Of a stretch of DNA of 64,000 bases, positions 1 through 13,100 are shown in pieces. The position numbers and the translations under genes were made by a program. Numbering within the stretch: the first letter of the stretch is position 1; every line of letters starts with the position of its first letter. The notes beneath the pieces are model-generated. The model saw only the letters and a program-made list of their open reading frames with translations, made no database searches and was not told where the DNA came from. This DNA comes from Ulota crispa (taxonomy: Eukaryota; Streptophyta; Bryopsida; Orthotrichales; Orthotrichaceae). Location: NCBI GenBank assembly GCA_963920765.1, contig OY987243.1, positions 7,998,001 to 8,062,000 on the forward strand, read 5' to 3'.

Positions 1-687
1 TTGCAACTAAGCAGTGTTTACCAAAGTTTAATATGTTGTTTTGCATGTGTGTCATTTGACTTAGGAAATATCCATTATAGTAAACCCATGATGTGAGAAA
101 CTATTAAAATCTGATGCTCTAAAAACCGGAAATTGACCTTTGATTGAAATCTGTATATTCATTTGTTATAAGTGTAATAATACTTGGAATTTCACTGACA
201 TTCTTGCAATTGACATAAAGTTGACACTAAACCAAGAAAGAAAGCTGAGATGACATAGACATAGGAAAGAATTGACACAAACTTGTGTAACAGATGGAAA
301 TTGACGAGATGGAAGGAATAAACCGCAGGTCACGTCAACTCGGACATTGTTGTCTCAATTTTGTGTCAATTAGGACAGGTTTCTCCTGGAGTGTAACAGC
401 AAGGAGCCAAAAGAAATGAATTGGCCTTCAATTTTTGAAGATCCTAATCTTTGAAATTAGGATGTGTTGGATGCTGTTTTTTGAGCATTATGTTCTAAAG
501 TTATGCTCTTGAGCCACTACTAAATTATAAAAGGTTGGGCTAATTTCAAAAATTTAATTAGTGAAAACTACGTAGGAATTGGGACCTTCTTGGGCTCCAT
601 TATTTCTATTTGAGGCCGTACAACTCACAATTGTTTTTAAATTTTGCAATTTTTTTTGCCTAAAGAATATGCATGTTATAAAAAACA

Positions 688-1002
688 GGGAAAATTTCAT
701 GGATACCCTTGAAGTTTGCAATATTTGCATGCATGCTTTTTCAAAAATTACACAAATGCGCTTGGATCAAAAATTTCAAGCATTTGTTTTGTTGTGCATG
801 TCACTTCCCTTTTTCCTTTATGTACACATAGCTTCTTTTTAGTTTCATAATATTCCCTTCTTCAACATTGGTCATGAAGGAAATACAAGCACAACAAACA
901 AATGCCTGAAAATTTTGGTCCAAGGGTACTTGTGTAGTTTCTAAAAAAGCAAGGATACCTATGAAAATATTGCAAACTTCAAGGTATCCATGAAATTTTC
1001 CC
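688..1002. mobile_element. Foldback MITE, GGGAAAATTTSATGG family, copy A
   Basis: The left end begins GGGAAAATTTCATGGATACC and runs into GAAGTTTGCAATATTTGCAT. The right end, read on the other strand, repeats the same order of motifs. The interior has no transposase-sized frame. Relatives lie at 54048-54368 and 63024-63342. Short frames inside the copies look alike only because the DNA is repeated. No target-site duplication was determined. The superfamily is unknown. Confidence 0.75.
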
Positions 1003-1587
1003 TTAAGAAAAAATTGGACACATCATAAATGTCATATTTGAAAGTTTATCACACTTAAGACGTCCCCAATCTAGTCAAAACCGAGGCTCCAAAAAAGCTG
1101 TCAAACAATGCTTGACCACGTGCTAGTTCTAGAGCAGGGCCATTTCCTAGCTTTCCGACCCCCAATGCACACACTTTATGGCACTCATTAAACACAGTTT
1201 TTTAATTATTTATGTCTTTTTAAGTATTTAGGTGAAGAGATTCATGTTAGAAACATCTGAAATTGTGTCAAGTCAAAGAATTAGACACTTTGAAGTGGTA
1301 TGCAGGACTCTCCAAATAGTACAAATATGCAGGGGAGGGGCTCTTATGTGGGAGCTTAGAAAATTGCAATTGCAAGTAACTGCTGCATTAGAGCCCATGT
1401 TTATACTAAAACCCAATTTAACACTTTGTACAAGCTTTTGCCTGCCTGTGTTATGATTGGATTGGGGATGCTCTTACCAATGTTTGTAGTCAATGTATGG
1501 GGAGTACCGGCATTTAGTTACAAGCTAGCCGGTTGATTTTGAGAATTGCCAAATTGAATTTTGAAGTTTAGGAAAAAAGCCGACCAT

Positions 1588-2541
1588 TTAACCCCTAAAG
1601 GCCCAATCCTTATTTTTGTGAAAGTCATTGAAAACTGCCACTTTTGGGGGAATAAGTAGAAAGGTAGGATTTTTTTTCTCAAAAATCCAACCATAAGATC
1701 TTGCCTTTGACTATGGGAGGTACTTGTGGGAAAAAAATCAGCTCATTTTAGATGTTGAAGAGTGAGATATTAACATCTGAAATGAAAGAAAAAGTTCTTT
1801 CCTTGCTGCCCAAAAACTTCAAAAGCCTTTGACCACTCCTATATCAAAATAATTGCTCTACGCAAAAATGAGGGTTTTTTTTCCCATGTAGACAACCAAG
1901 TTAGGTATGTGTGAGAGAGTTTTCAAATGAATTGGAGGTGTGAATCATACTTTGTAAAATCTTGCAATGCTCTAAGGTCATAAAATTTGCATATATACTA
2001 GGTAAGACTGGAGGATTTATGTAAAATTAAGAAATTTGAATTAATTTGATCCAAATGGTGAAAACCAAGGAATCTTAATCTACTACAACTTGGGAAAAAA
2101 AATTCAAAAAACAAATACGTAAAGAGGTCAAAAAAGTAAAGCACCAAAGTTTACAAGGGGCAAAAGGAATGGACCGGGTTTGGGAGTCCCATATCTACTT
2201 GCAAACTAAATCTTCTCATAATTTTCACCTCATCAATCAAAATTGAATGATTCAAAGCTTCCCACATACGCAAAAAACTAGAAAACCAATTTCAAGTTTT
2301 TTATTTAAAAAAAACACAATTTTTTATTTGGGCTGCTTGCTTCTTCCTTGTTTTTTAATTATTCATGCATAACTTCTTCAATAAATGTTGGAATGAAGAA
2401 AAAATTAGATGCCCACATAGATCTTTGAAATCCCCACCTTCACTAAAAGTTTAAAAAAACCACACAAGTTAGTTTAGCTGTAGGAACATGCCCAAAACCC
2501 CACTTGGCCCCCGAGGGACCACTTGAGCCTTTAGAGGTTAA
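1588..2541. mobile_element. TTAA-flanked foldback element a (~950 bp)
   Basis: The tips are TTAACCCCTAAAGGCCC on the left and a CCTTTAGAGGTTAA-type end on the right, with TTAA at both edges. The right half is homologous to the right arm of the hairpin at 2639-3354, but the left half is not, so the two ends belong to different subfamilies. A relative of the whole element lies at 47935-48960 and an inverted relative at 51195-52090. No coding capacity is visible. Confidence 0.7.
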
Positions 2542-2638
2542 GAGGAAAAAAAAAGAATGTTCTTTCATTTCCATAGGCTTAGCTAGGAGTATATTCTAGA
2601 CAACTGGTTGGCCCAAGAGAATGTAGGATATTGGCGGG

Positions 2639-3354
2639 TCAACCCCTAAAGGACCAAGTGTCCCCTCGGGGGACAAATGGGATTTTGGGCATGTACCTAT
2701 GGCTAAATTACTTTGTGTGATTTTTTGAAACTTTTATGGAAGATGGGGAATTCAAAGATTTGTGTTGGCATCTAATTATTTTCTTGTTTCAATATTTATT
2801 GAAGAAGTTAATAATGAATTTATGAGAATTTTTGTTCGACGGGCAGCCTAAAAACTATTTCAAAAATTGTATTTAAAAAAAATAAAAACTTGAGGTTAGT
2901 TCTTTAGACTTATGTATATGTGGGAAACTTTGAATCATTCAAGTCTAATTGATGTGATAAAAGTTATGAGAAGTTTTAGTTTGCGGGTATGTGTGGAAAA
3001 TCTCAAAACTATGCCTATCCGCATACTAAAACTTCTCATAACTTTTATCTCATTAATTAGAATTGAATGATTCAAAGCTTCCCACACATACGTAAGCCTA
3101 AAGAACTAACCTAAAGTTTTTTGTTTTAAAAATGTGCAGTTTTTAAAAAAGTTTTTGGGCTACCCGCCGAACATAAATTCTCATAAATTCATTTTTAAAT
3201 GTCAAAATGAGGAAAAAATTAGATGACCACTCAAATATTTGAATTCTCCATCTTCCATAAAAGTTTGAAAAAATTACACAAAATAATTTAGCCATAAATA
3301 CATACCCAAAATCCCATTTGTCCCAGCAGGGATAAGTGGTCCTTTAGGGGTTAA
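2639..3354. mobile_element. TTAA-type long hairpin element b (~715 bp)
   Basis: This is two inverted arms of about 350 bp meeting near position 3000. The left tip is TCAA-CCCCTAAAGGACC and the right tip ends CCTTTAGGGG-TTAA. The arms share a 'GGACAAATGGGATTTTGGGC' segment and its complement. It is close in sequence to the hairpins at 27923-28652 and 52086-53597. No protein is encoded. Confidence 0.75.
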
Positions 3355-3748
3355 GCTCAGAAAAACTTCCCGGACTGTGTTTGTTTGTAGTAACTAGAGC
3401 TCATTAATAAGGTCACATTTAAGACCGCTAATCCAAATGTAAAGTGGTCCTCATAAAAGAAGTTTGGTTTGATTCAGTAAATGTATCAAGCGGGGTTGAT
3501 CTAACTTACCGTAAAAGGGATGAGTTCACGACGTCCAAGAAGCAATTCCCTCTGACAGATTCCATCCAGTTCACGTTCATCTAAACCCATGATCTGATCC
3601 AAATCTTGTTCATCCAATTCACGTTCATCCGAACCGTTTCCCCGACTACCCGACCCTCGCCCGTAACCACATTCACCACTGTCAGAAGTCCTCAGTCGCC
3701 CTGCGGCACAGCAATACTGTAGCAGCTGCAGCGCGCGCACTACGCAGC

Positions 3749-3758
3749 GTTTATAAGG
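3749..3758 (+). promoter_or_regulatory. Possible TATA box of the pectate lyase gene
   Basis: A TTTATAAGG motif lies about 250 bp upstream of the pectate lyase ATG, in a locally GC-rich stretch. The distance would imply a 5' UTR of roughly 220 bases. The call rests only on motif and position. Confidence 0.3.
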
Positions 3759-4011
3759 CTTCAGTGGCGCCTCAGAGATTGTCGCTGCCTCCACTCACGT
3801 CGAAGTCACCATATTGTTGTTCGCACTCCCGCTTCCCCGCCATCGCTACCACCTGCAGAGGGGTACTAGTACTGCCAAGGAGTAGTACCAGCACTACTAA
3901 GCTTGCCAGTTCCTTTAGAAAATGCAGCGCCGCCACCTGCTGTGACTAGATACAATTAGCTACTCGGTTCTGACGATTAGACTGTCATTTGTTGCTAATC
4001 GATCGATCGAG

Positions 4012-5885
4012 ATGGGAAGCTCGCAACAAGTCTTGGCGTTCGTTCTAGTGGCAGCCATGCTGCATTCGTGCTCAGCTTTTCGGCCATTGAGCTCATTCTG
4101 GCAAGCCCAACTGCCAGAGGAGAGTGTTCCTGTTGCAGCCGAGAGCCATGACGATGCTGCTGATAACAGTACCCTCACTGAGATCAGGTACTTGCTCTCG
4201 AGATTGTTTAATAGTTTTCGCTATAACTGCTTTGCAAATCTCACGGATGGAAAAGTGCAACTTAGAACGGCAATGGATTAGCATTAGACCTATGTTGTAA
4301 TAATGCACTGAAACACCGTTTAGTGATGTAGTTACAGCGACATTTTTACCCGCATTTTTATGTCGTTTCAATGCATTGTATAACGATGTGGCGAGAAATA
4401 CTACGAGGCCATCATAAGCATTTGCTATCCCTTGTGCTTAGTGTTGAACCTAATAGTACTGGAATGGTATTGGAAATTCGATAGTGGCAGCTCGGGTGTT
4501 CAGACGCGACGCGAGTTGGGAGGATGCGGCACTGGCAACCCAGTGGACGACTGCTGGCGCTGCGATAGCAACTGGGAGAGTAATCGCCAAGGGCTGGCGG
4601 ATTGCGCCATAGGGTTTGGCAAGAACGCCATTGGCGGGAAGAACGGGCGTATCTACGTCGTGACGGACCCCAGCGACGACGACGTCGTGGACCCCGCTCC
4701 AGGAACGCTGCGATGGGGCGTCATCCAGCAGGAGCCTCTGTGGATCGTGTTCAGAGGCAACATGAACATCAAGCTCAAGCGCGAGCTCATCATGAACAGC
4801 TTCAAGACTATCGACGGGCGGGGTAACAACGTGCACATCGCGGGCGGTGCGTGCCTCACGATGCAGTTCGTCAACAATATAATCATCCACGGCGTGCACA
4901 TCCACGACTGCAAGGCTGCTGGCCCGGGCGACGTGCGGAGCACGCCCGACCATGCGGGCCACCGAGGCAAGACCGATGGCGATGGCGTCAACGTGTTCGG
5001 CTCTCGCGACATCTGGATTGATCATTGCTACTTCTCCAGCTGCGCTGATGGGCTTGTGGATGTTATTGAAGGCTCCAACAGTGTGACCATCTCGAACAAC
5101 TACTTCGAGAATCACGACAAGGTGATGCTTTTGGGCGCTCACGACAGTGACTCCGAGGACCGGAACATGCACGTCACGGTGGCGTTCAACCACTTCGGTC
5201 AAAACCTCGTTGAGCGCATGCCCAGGTACTCAAAATGGGGCGGTGCTGGGGGCTTGATTTAGCTAAAATTGTTTATTATGTATTCATCTCCTTGTTTGGA
5301 CCAACGGGATTGAATTCATGGCTATGGCGTCTGTTACATGCAGATGTCGGAACGGCGTGTTTCACGTTGTTAACAACAACTACGAGGGGTGGGGCATGTA
5401 CGCCATTGGAGGCAGTGCTAATCCTGTCATCAACAGCGAAGGCAATCGCTTCACTGCTCCCAATTCAGCTAACATGAAGGAGGTTTAGTATAGTCTCTCA
5501 CCTTTCATGCAGAGCCCTCAATTCTTCTTTCCGATATTGCAATAGCTGTTGTATCCAAGGTAACAGTATATACTAAGTTTAGTAGTTCAAAAATCCTTGT
5601 GGTGTGTTTGATGTGATTAGTACCGTATCTCTGAAGCCTACTTCTTCCATTGTGCTTGAGATGTATTGCATGGGATTCTTTTGTGGCCCTCAACAGGTGA
5701 CGAAGCGGCTTGACGACGGAGGAGACAATTGGAGATCATCGGGCGACATATTTGTGAACGGCGCATTCTTCACTGCATCTGGGGCTTTGAAGTCCAATTT
5801 CTACGCCAAGGCCACCAGCGTCAGCGCTCGCCCGGCGGCCATGGTACCCTCCATGACGAACGACGCAGGGCCGCTTCGTCTCTGA
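4012..5885 (+). CDS. Pectate lyase, polysaccharide lyase family 1 (secreted)
   Basis: Four exons: 4012-4187, 4491-5225, 5344-5482 and 5697-5885. All introns are GT..AG and phases match, giving 412 residues. Residues 1-22 form a hydrophobic signal peptide, so the enzyme should act in the cell wall, where the family cleaves de-esterified homogalacturonan by Ca2+-dependent beta-elimination. Visible family motifs are the Cys-rich start [13 protein letters not shown] (about residue 71), DGDGVNVFG (221), WIDHC (234), [10 protein letters not shown] (245), the [14 protein letters not shown] stretch (to about 273) and ERMPR (300-304) with the expected catalytic arginine region. Aspartates in the DGD and DGLVDV segments are the usual Ca2+ site. 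Length is normal for plant members and no key residue is missing. A 250-codon open frame on the opposite strand is only a shadow. The gene converges on the pectin methylesterase gene at 10.2-15.3 kb. Confidence 0.95.
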
Positions 5886-8800
5886 CCCTGAAGGATCGCT
5901 CAGTACTATACAAAACCTTTGTGCAATAGATATAATTATATACATATATAGTAAGCAGGGCATTCCTTGTATTTGCGATGTGCAGTGCTGGCCACCGTAG
6001 GTCGGCCTAGCTTAGAATGCAATAAGATCCACAGTACTTCTTAGTAGCAATAACAACTAGAAACATGAGAGGTGAAGATTGATTTCCTAGAATCATCTAA
6101 CTGTTTAGTTGCTTGAGTACCGTATTTGCTTTTGATTTGACGAATCATGCCGAGCTAGCTATGATTGTGCACCCTGACAATCTATATACATATTTGTAGG
6201 CATAGGTCGGAGGAAGTACAGGAAGGAGATGGCATCTTCATTGTTTGGTAACGTATTTTATGAAGTGTATCGCTTTTGTAATTCTTAACCAGAGCAACAA
6301 CTCTTTCTAGTTTCTGCCATCCTTATAGTGTCCTTGTATGCTCTGAGGTAAAATGTTCATTGTGTTGGAACGTTTCCGATTACCAGTAACAAGATGTGCT
6401 AAAACTAGTTCACACATTCTAGTACTTCGGCACTCGAAGCTTGTTCCAAGCTACAGAACTAGGTTACTCTGGTAAGATATGTCCTCAACCTGAACTGCTA
6501 AAGTGGGTATGAATCAAAGTTTTGTATACATAGTGGAACAAGGACAACAATTTATTAGAAATTGTCTTGTTTGGAAGTCAGTTCATGCATCTCGTGGGTG
6601 GTGGTTAATAACCACCGAGTTGTTGTATTTTGTTTCTTTCCAGTGAATGTTCTTTGGTTTGAGACACAAAAAAACAAATAAATGTAAAGAAATAGAGAAA
6701 GAAGGGAACCCCGAGGGATCCAAGGCAATCATTCAAACCCTTCTGAAGTTGTACCGACGAGGGTCAGCAAGCCAAGCATGTGAAATGTCAGGGCGCAGCC
6801 ATCCGGACACGCGGCCTCATCAGTGCAGCTGCAGGACCTTGGCTGTCCGAAACGTTGCAACAAGGCGAATTTAGCTCTGGCGTCATCAGGCATCACCTCG
6901 TAGTCCCGCTTTGGAATCTCTCGCATGACTAACTTATGTAAGTTAACCCTTAAATGACCGAAAGGCCTTTTGTGACCAGTACAATACGGGGTATTTTTCT
7001 TGCATTTGGAATGGATCCACACCTCTACTACATTTGAGATCAACAAAAAAGTTGGAGAATAGATCAATGCAGTTCTAGTGAGCTACTTGAGATCCCAAAT
7101 TAAAATTTCTTATTGGTAGAAAATGACAATTATACGTCAGCATATATAATATTCCCTATGGTCGTTGAAGGGTTAAAGCTACTCTAAGCGGTTAAGCTTA
7201 TACACTCTTGCTGTTGCTGTAGCTGCAAGCAAGCTATGTGTGCCAGCAGGTAACTACGCTGCCGCGTGCTGCAAGTAAGTTAGTAATACCATCTCCTCCA
7301 GCCCGGTCTGGAACAATAGTCACACCAATGAAGTCCAGTTACATGCCCACGGTATACTCTCAAATGTTCAGAAGTCGAATATTTTAAGAGTATTGTGAGC
7401 ATAGGGGAAACCCATTGACAGTCACCAGTGCAATCTCCTTTCGTTCCACTTGAGTAAGTTAAGTCACAAAGGAAAAACATTAAATTTCATACTGGACTTA
7501 ACAACTCCGCCACCTTGTTTGTGGAGCCAGAGTGGAAAAGTTCTGATCTATGGTTCTTCAGTGAAAACAGGATCTATGAATCAAAATTTGAATTGAAAGA
7601 TCCCATAATTCAATTTCTTGATGGTAAATTTTCCAAGTGTTACATTTTCTGGCATGTGAAAAAGCGGAGCATCTTCACCCTGGCCTTACAAACAAGGAGT
7701 CAGAGTCTTCAAGTTCAGCGTGGGATTTAGTAATCTCCCTCACAGCTTGTGTTTCCCGTCAACTACCCTGTGCGGGAGTAATTAACATCTGACAGGGCCA
7801 TTTCTGACAGTCAGAAACGGGGGAAATTTTCCCTCTTCCTAACGTCACCGCAGTAAGCTTACCAGAGGCACTGCAGGTGCTTCAGTTAATGCTGAACTTC
7901 CTCCAGAAAATGTCATTACTGGCTGGCCCTGTTCATCTCAATCTCATCTCTGTTGTAACAGTGTGGACGCCAGCACTGGTCCAGTAGCCTGTAAGGTAGT
8001 GCGCTCGTAAACCGTTCATCTAAGGGCTGAAACTGAATTTTGGGGAGGTGAAACTTTTTGAAATAATTTTCAGTAAATTTTCCTTGAATTGACATCTATC
8101 CCGAGTGTTTTCATATTTCATGGAGCTTTGTGGAATTAGTTATGAAATTTTGAAGTAGAAAGGTCATAGGTGCTCTAAAACCACCCACCTCTCATAAGAC
8201 ATGTACCAGAAGGGTACATTTGGGAAAGTGAGCGGTTTTAGAGCATGAGCGGAGTATGAGCAGAATACCTTACTTCTGTTTCGTGGTCTTAATGGCAAAC
8301 AGTTCGAATTTGTAAGCAGAGAGTTACAGCTATTGATGAGCTGATGTATTTCAAATTCTGAGTGGATGCACAAAATCTGCTAAGTAGGCTTTTCTTAGCA
8401 CCAAAGTAGCTACTGCAGGGCCTGCAGCTAATGGTCATGTTCAAGTTGCCAGTAAGCTTAACTCCAAAACGTAGTACAAAAACGTTCAAAGATGTAGTAG
8501 AGCTCTTGTCACTAGGGTTGTTGTAGATCAGAGGTTTTGATTGGGCCTCAAAAATAGCACCCACTTTACTGAAGTTTACCATTTATCATGAGGTCAACTG
8601 TGAAAAAAAACTAAAATCCATGCTGGAAGAAGAATCAGCAGAGAACATGGATATTTTTAATGCTTTCACTATGCATTTTCAATGGGAAATCTTCCCATCA
8701 CCATGTCATTTGTACCTATTTTTCTATATACATTAGTGCAAAAGATCTCATTTCCAGGAATAGGGGGACGACAAAACCACCAATTTTATAGGTGCAATTA

Positions 8801-10168
8801 ACGTTGTGGAGGCAATCCACACACAGGAAGTACGTAGTGCCGAATTCCCTGCAGTTTTTGGGTTTGGAGCAATCGGCTGACTCAGATTGTCAGTGTCATT
8901 TCTAGTTTATTTCCCACAGTCAAGGCTAGAAAATAAAACTCCATTAGAGTAGCCGATGCACTCAGGATCACAACCCAATAAGCGTTGTTGTAAATAGGTT
9001 CTAGATCAGTTAGTTCATTTAGTCCCACTTGGACTGCTCGAGGATCAGTATTCTTTGATCCAGGTTATGCAAACAGCATAGTCTGTGACTGGAATAATCT
9101 ATTGTTCAACGTTGTTAAGTGGAGCTGGAGCAGTGGAAACTACGGCCTTGTTTGTTCGGTACCACAAATCAGAAACTCTTACTAAATTAGATTAACGCTC
9201 CATACTCAGCTTTATTCAATATAGTTATTTTGAAGTGTCTAAATACCAACCTTTTCACTACAAGGGCATAACTTGAGCAAAGGTACTCCGTTGCTTGCAA
9301 TCATATTAAGACAAATTTCTGTGATGCCTAACAAAATACGCATTACAAATGATAACCAGAGTTTATGTCGCTCTTCCACATTACCCTCGTTGGCGTGCAG
9401 ACCTAGCTAAAGACAAAAAAGTTCGACATTTTTTCAAAAACTCACTTGATGCACTGCAGTAGAGAAGTGCAGGGCTGCAGGCTCATTGACGAAATCAAAT
9501 GAATTTTTTCACAAATCAACTCGTTCTTTCTACGGGATCCAGTGAAAAAATGGATGAAAAAGGGATCAGCAGTAAATGGAAAGAATTTGAATAGTCTCCA
9601 ACTCTCCATGATCAGAACTAGTCCCCCCATTCGTACTGGCATTTCAGTCACATGACGCTCAAGTGCTCACAGTGCTCAGCTCAGAGGAAACCAGATTGCC
9701 TCGCTCGGAACTAAATTCAGGCTTTTGCAGAAAACTACTCCAACACCGGCTACTCACATGATTATGTTCCGACCAACTGATCTGAATACCTACGTAGTGC
9801 TCATATTATCCTGAAATAATTAGTGCTGTAAATGGCGTAGAGTAGACCTCATATCTAGTGCGAATGATGCACCTGCCAGATGGAAACACCAAATACACGA
9901 ATAACATAAACTTTTTGTATTACTGGTCTGGACATAGCCTTAAAACTAACAGAAAACTTTGAGAGCATTACCAAATCAATTATATCGAAGAACAGTACAT
10001 ACATTGATTGCTCCTGCATACATAAATTCTACCAAGACTGGTTGCATTTCAAATCTATGCTACTTGCAGCTTCTTATGTTCAAAATTTGAAAACTCATGT
10101 GCTGCAAATGCGTCAGTTTCTGGCCTTTGATGGGTAGGGTGATTGGGCACAAGTGGCGGCCTTGTCTG
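5886..10168. other. Intergenic region between the pectate lyase and pectin methylesterase genes
   Basis: This stretch contains the 3' flank of the pectate lyase gene and the downstream flank of the pectin methylesterase gene. Apart from the small TTAA-type element at 6943-7176, I see no coding exon with family motifs and convincing splice sites. The open frames present are all under about 115 codons and lack recognisable features. Confidence 0.5.
6943..7176. mobile_element. TTAA-flanked small MITE c
   Basis: The ends are TTAACCCTTAAATGACC and, on the opposite strand, TTAACCCTTCAACGACC, each with TTAA. At about 234 bp it is non-coding. The tips match the element group described at 1588-3354 and especially the pair at 57587-58501. 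Confidence 0.65.
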
Positions 10169-13100
10169 TCAAGGTGTGACCCATTCGTCTCCATCGACGA
10201 ATGAAAGACTAAGAAACGGACGTGCTTCGGTATCTGTGAGCTCGCGTGACCATGGAACGCGGCCAGTTCGTCTTGCTCCTGGGCCATAGCATTTGTATTG
10301 CCCAAATACCACCGTTCTGCACATCGGTTTTGGCAACAGACCACCATGTTTGCTCTCAGCTTTAGTTACCAAAGTATTCAAACAAGCAGCCAGATCTCTT
10401 TAATGTCACAGCACCTAAAATGCACATGATTGCTTTGTTACATGGTGCTTTGTCACATTGTGAAAATTAGAGAGCGTTGCAAGGGAAAAGCTCTGAAATT
10501 GGAGAATTCCTTGAATGGGGTTGCATGAGTGATTTAAAATCTGTTTCAGTGATGTCAAAAATACACCGTTTTTGGCTTTAGCAAACCACTTCTAGTTTTT
10601 TTGAAAGGTTCGCAATTTTTTTTCTCAGCGACTAGTTTTTTTTATGCTGAAGGACGGTTGAGAAGAGGTAAAGGTTTTGTAAACAACGTCAGGGCTTGAA
10701 AACGTATAGCAAATTGCAAGAATATCGACTGTTGTTTCAATGTTGTTTCAATGTTGTCAAAATGTTTTTTTCACCTTATTTCCATGAGAAAAGGGCCTAC
10801 AAAACCAACATTAAGGTATAGGGAATAGACAATATATAGGTTCCATTTTGAAACTTATTGAATTTTAGAGATATTATGGCCTTGGAAATTTTCTTTTGCA
10901 CTATGCTCTAGTCAGTATATTTTATACAATGCAATGATGTACAGTTTATAGTCTAGGGGATCTAATATTTTACCCTAAATAGTATGCAATTTGACCAAAG
11001 TAATTTCAAAAGATTTAAACATTATTAAATCCTTTAGCAATACAATTCTATGGGGCCCTGTTTTTAACGTAGCAAAGCTATGGGATATGGAACTGCAAAT
11101 ACAACCACAAACCGCATATGCAGCCGCAAATCATATATTCCCATTTTATTTTGCAAACCTTGCAAAAGCAACATCTGAGTAGTTGTTAAATTGGTAGCAA
11201 TCTTGTAACCACGTTAAAAGCTGTATTCTTTAAAGACAATGGGTATCTTCTTTAGTGTTAAAAGCAACATCTGTGAAGTTACCGAACCCTCAAAACCCTA
11301 TAGTGCAAGACACCTTGAATCAACAAACTTTTTGACAAAAATGTCAAATAGCTGCCAACTTTGAATTTCAAATTTTTTTACAAGAGATAGTTTCAATTTT
11401 TTTTTTGTAACTTTTATCCTAATACATTCTTGCTTATAGTTACAATGAGTTTCAACTATGAACAGCTCACATAATTGTTAGAACTTTGTTGCTTTATGCT
11501 GTCTTGCACCGTAGAAGTGTAGTCGTATACAACCTCTTCTGCCATAGCAGAGGATCATGGTGATATTTAACCGTTAAGTACCAAAATGACCCTCTTTTTT
11601 CGCTCTTACATCTACACAAGTTAAACAAAATTATTCTAGAGGCTTTCTATGGAATCAAAATGAAAAAAACAGAAAAATATTGTATTCTAGAAATTGGGGT
11701 AAGACTAAGAACTGAGGATCATGAGGGCTTCAAGGAGCGTGATATGAAAGAGGATTTGGTGAGTATATAGAGTTGTGGGCTGCTTACTGATTTCGCTGAG
11801 GATCATTCCAGTTGGACCAGCCCACAGGAAGGATGACGTTGTCCATGTAGGTGAAGGCGTACACCACGCGGGCATAGGACCCCCAAGCTCGTCCCAAGTA
11901 GAGCAGCCCTGACCCGGTGATCCTACAGTTCAAAAAGGAAAAGCCCGTGTCTTCCGAACGCTTCTCTCGCTTGTGCGCGGCCACAGAGCCATATGTCGTT
12001 TGCGGTATGGCGTGCAGGTTACAACTCTGGTTCAAAACAAAAAGTATTGTCAACACATCACATACAACTTTCTAATCTAGCATGCATAACGACGAAGGTA
12101 TAATTTAATCCTACACTAAGACTCCATGTGGTGGATCCTGGGATTGAGAAATATTTACAAGAAAAAATTTGAAACTTATTCCGTTTTGTCTATCCTACAA
12201 TGATATACTCCAAGAATGCTTTAATCAAAAATCGCTTTTCTTATAACGTCTTTGGCTTATAAAGCAGGAGTAAGCCCAGTTACAGCCTACAGGACAGCAT
12301 CATCCAATACCTTAACACAAGAAACTGGTGTTCTGGATACTCAGATGTACTCACAATTATTGATAATGACAAATGCAGCAAGGTAGTGCTAGACTGCTAG
12401 TACCTTTGAAACACTTGATAGTTGCAATAAAATCATAATATATGATCTTTGATTCGAAATTTTAGTATCCATCTTCCCAAGTGGCCTAGTTCGGTAGATT
12501 GGAGCAATAATCCAAAAGTTGTATTGTGGAATTTTGAAAATGGTTTGAAAGTAGTGATTGTATTTCTTGCCGATTTCTTGCAATCATGGTTTTGAGGAAT
12601 ACAGGGCGGATATATACCTCGTAGAGGGAGAGGCCATCGCCGAAGACGAAGTCAATGGAGCCCTCGATGAGGCAGTCTTTGAAGTAGTGCCGGCCCGAGT
12701 GGTCATACACTGTATCCTGGCCGCTCACAAACCGGCACCCATAGAACGCCGCCGTGTCTCCCGTGATCCGGAGCGCCACTGCTTGCTTCCCTACTGCTCC
12801 TGCTGCCGCCACGACTGCCGTATTCTGCACACACGATCACACAATCCACTCCTTGGTCAGTCAGACATGCCCGGTAGCGCGACCAGCTGATCACGAGCTC
12901 ACTCGCTACGCTTTTGATTGTCTTATTTTCGTTTAAAGCATAGAATGTCATCCACTATGGCGAGGTGCCGAGGACATGGAATGTGCATAATGCCTGGCAT
13001 GGGCTTCCCACCGAATCGCATTACCACGGTCCCCTCCTGATTGGGGAACCTCGTAATCAACTCACACTTGATATAAATCTACTTTGACTTGCCATAGCAG

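Noticed and set aside
579-842. 87-codon frame similar to a frame at 63001-63264 (minus strand)
   Set aside because: The similarity is due to both lying in copies of the same foldback MITE.
4450-5202. 250-codon open frame on the minus strand
   Set aside because: It lies exactly opposite the pectate lyase exon. Codon bias of that exon keeps the antisense frame open. It has no start context, splice support or domain.
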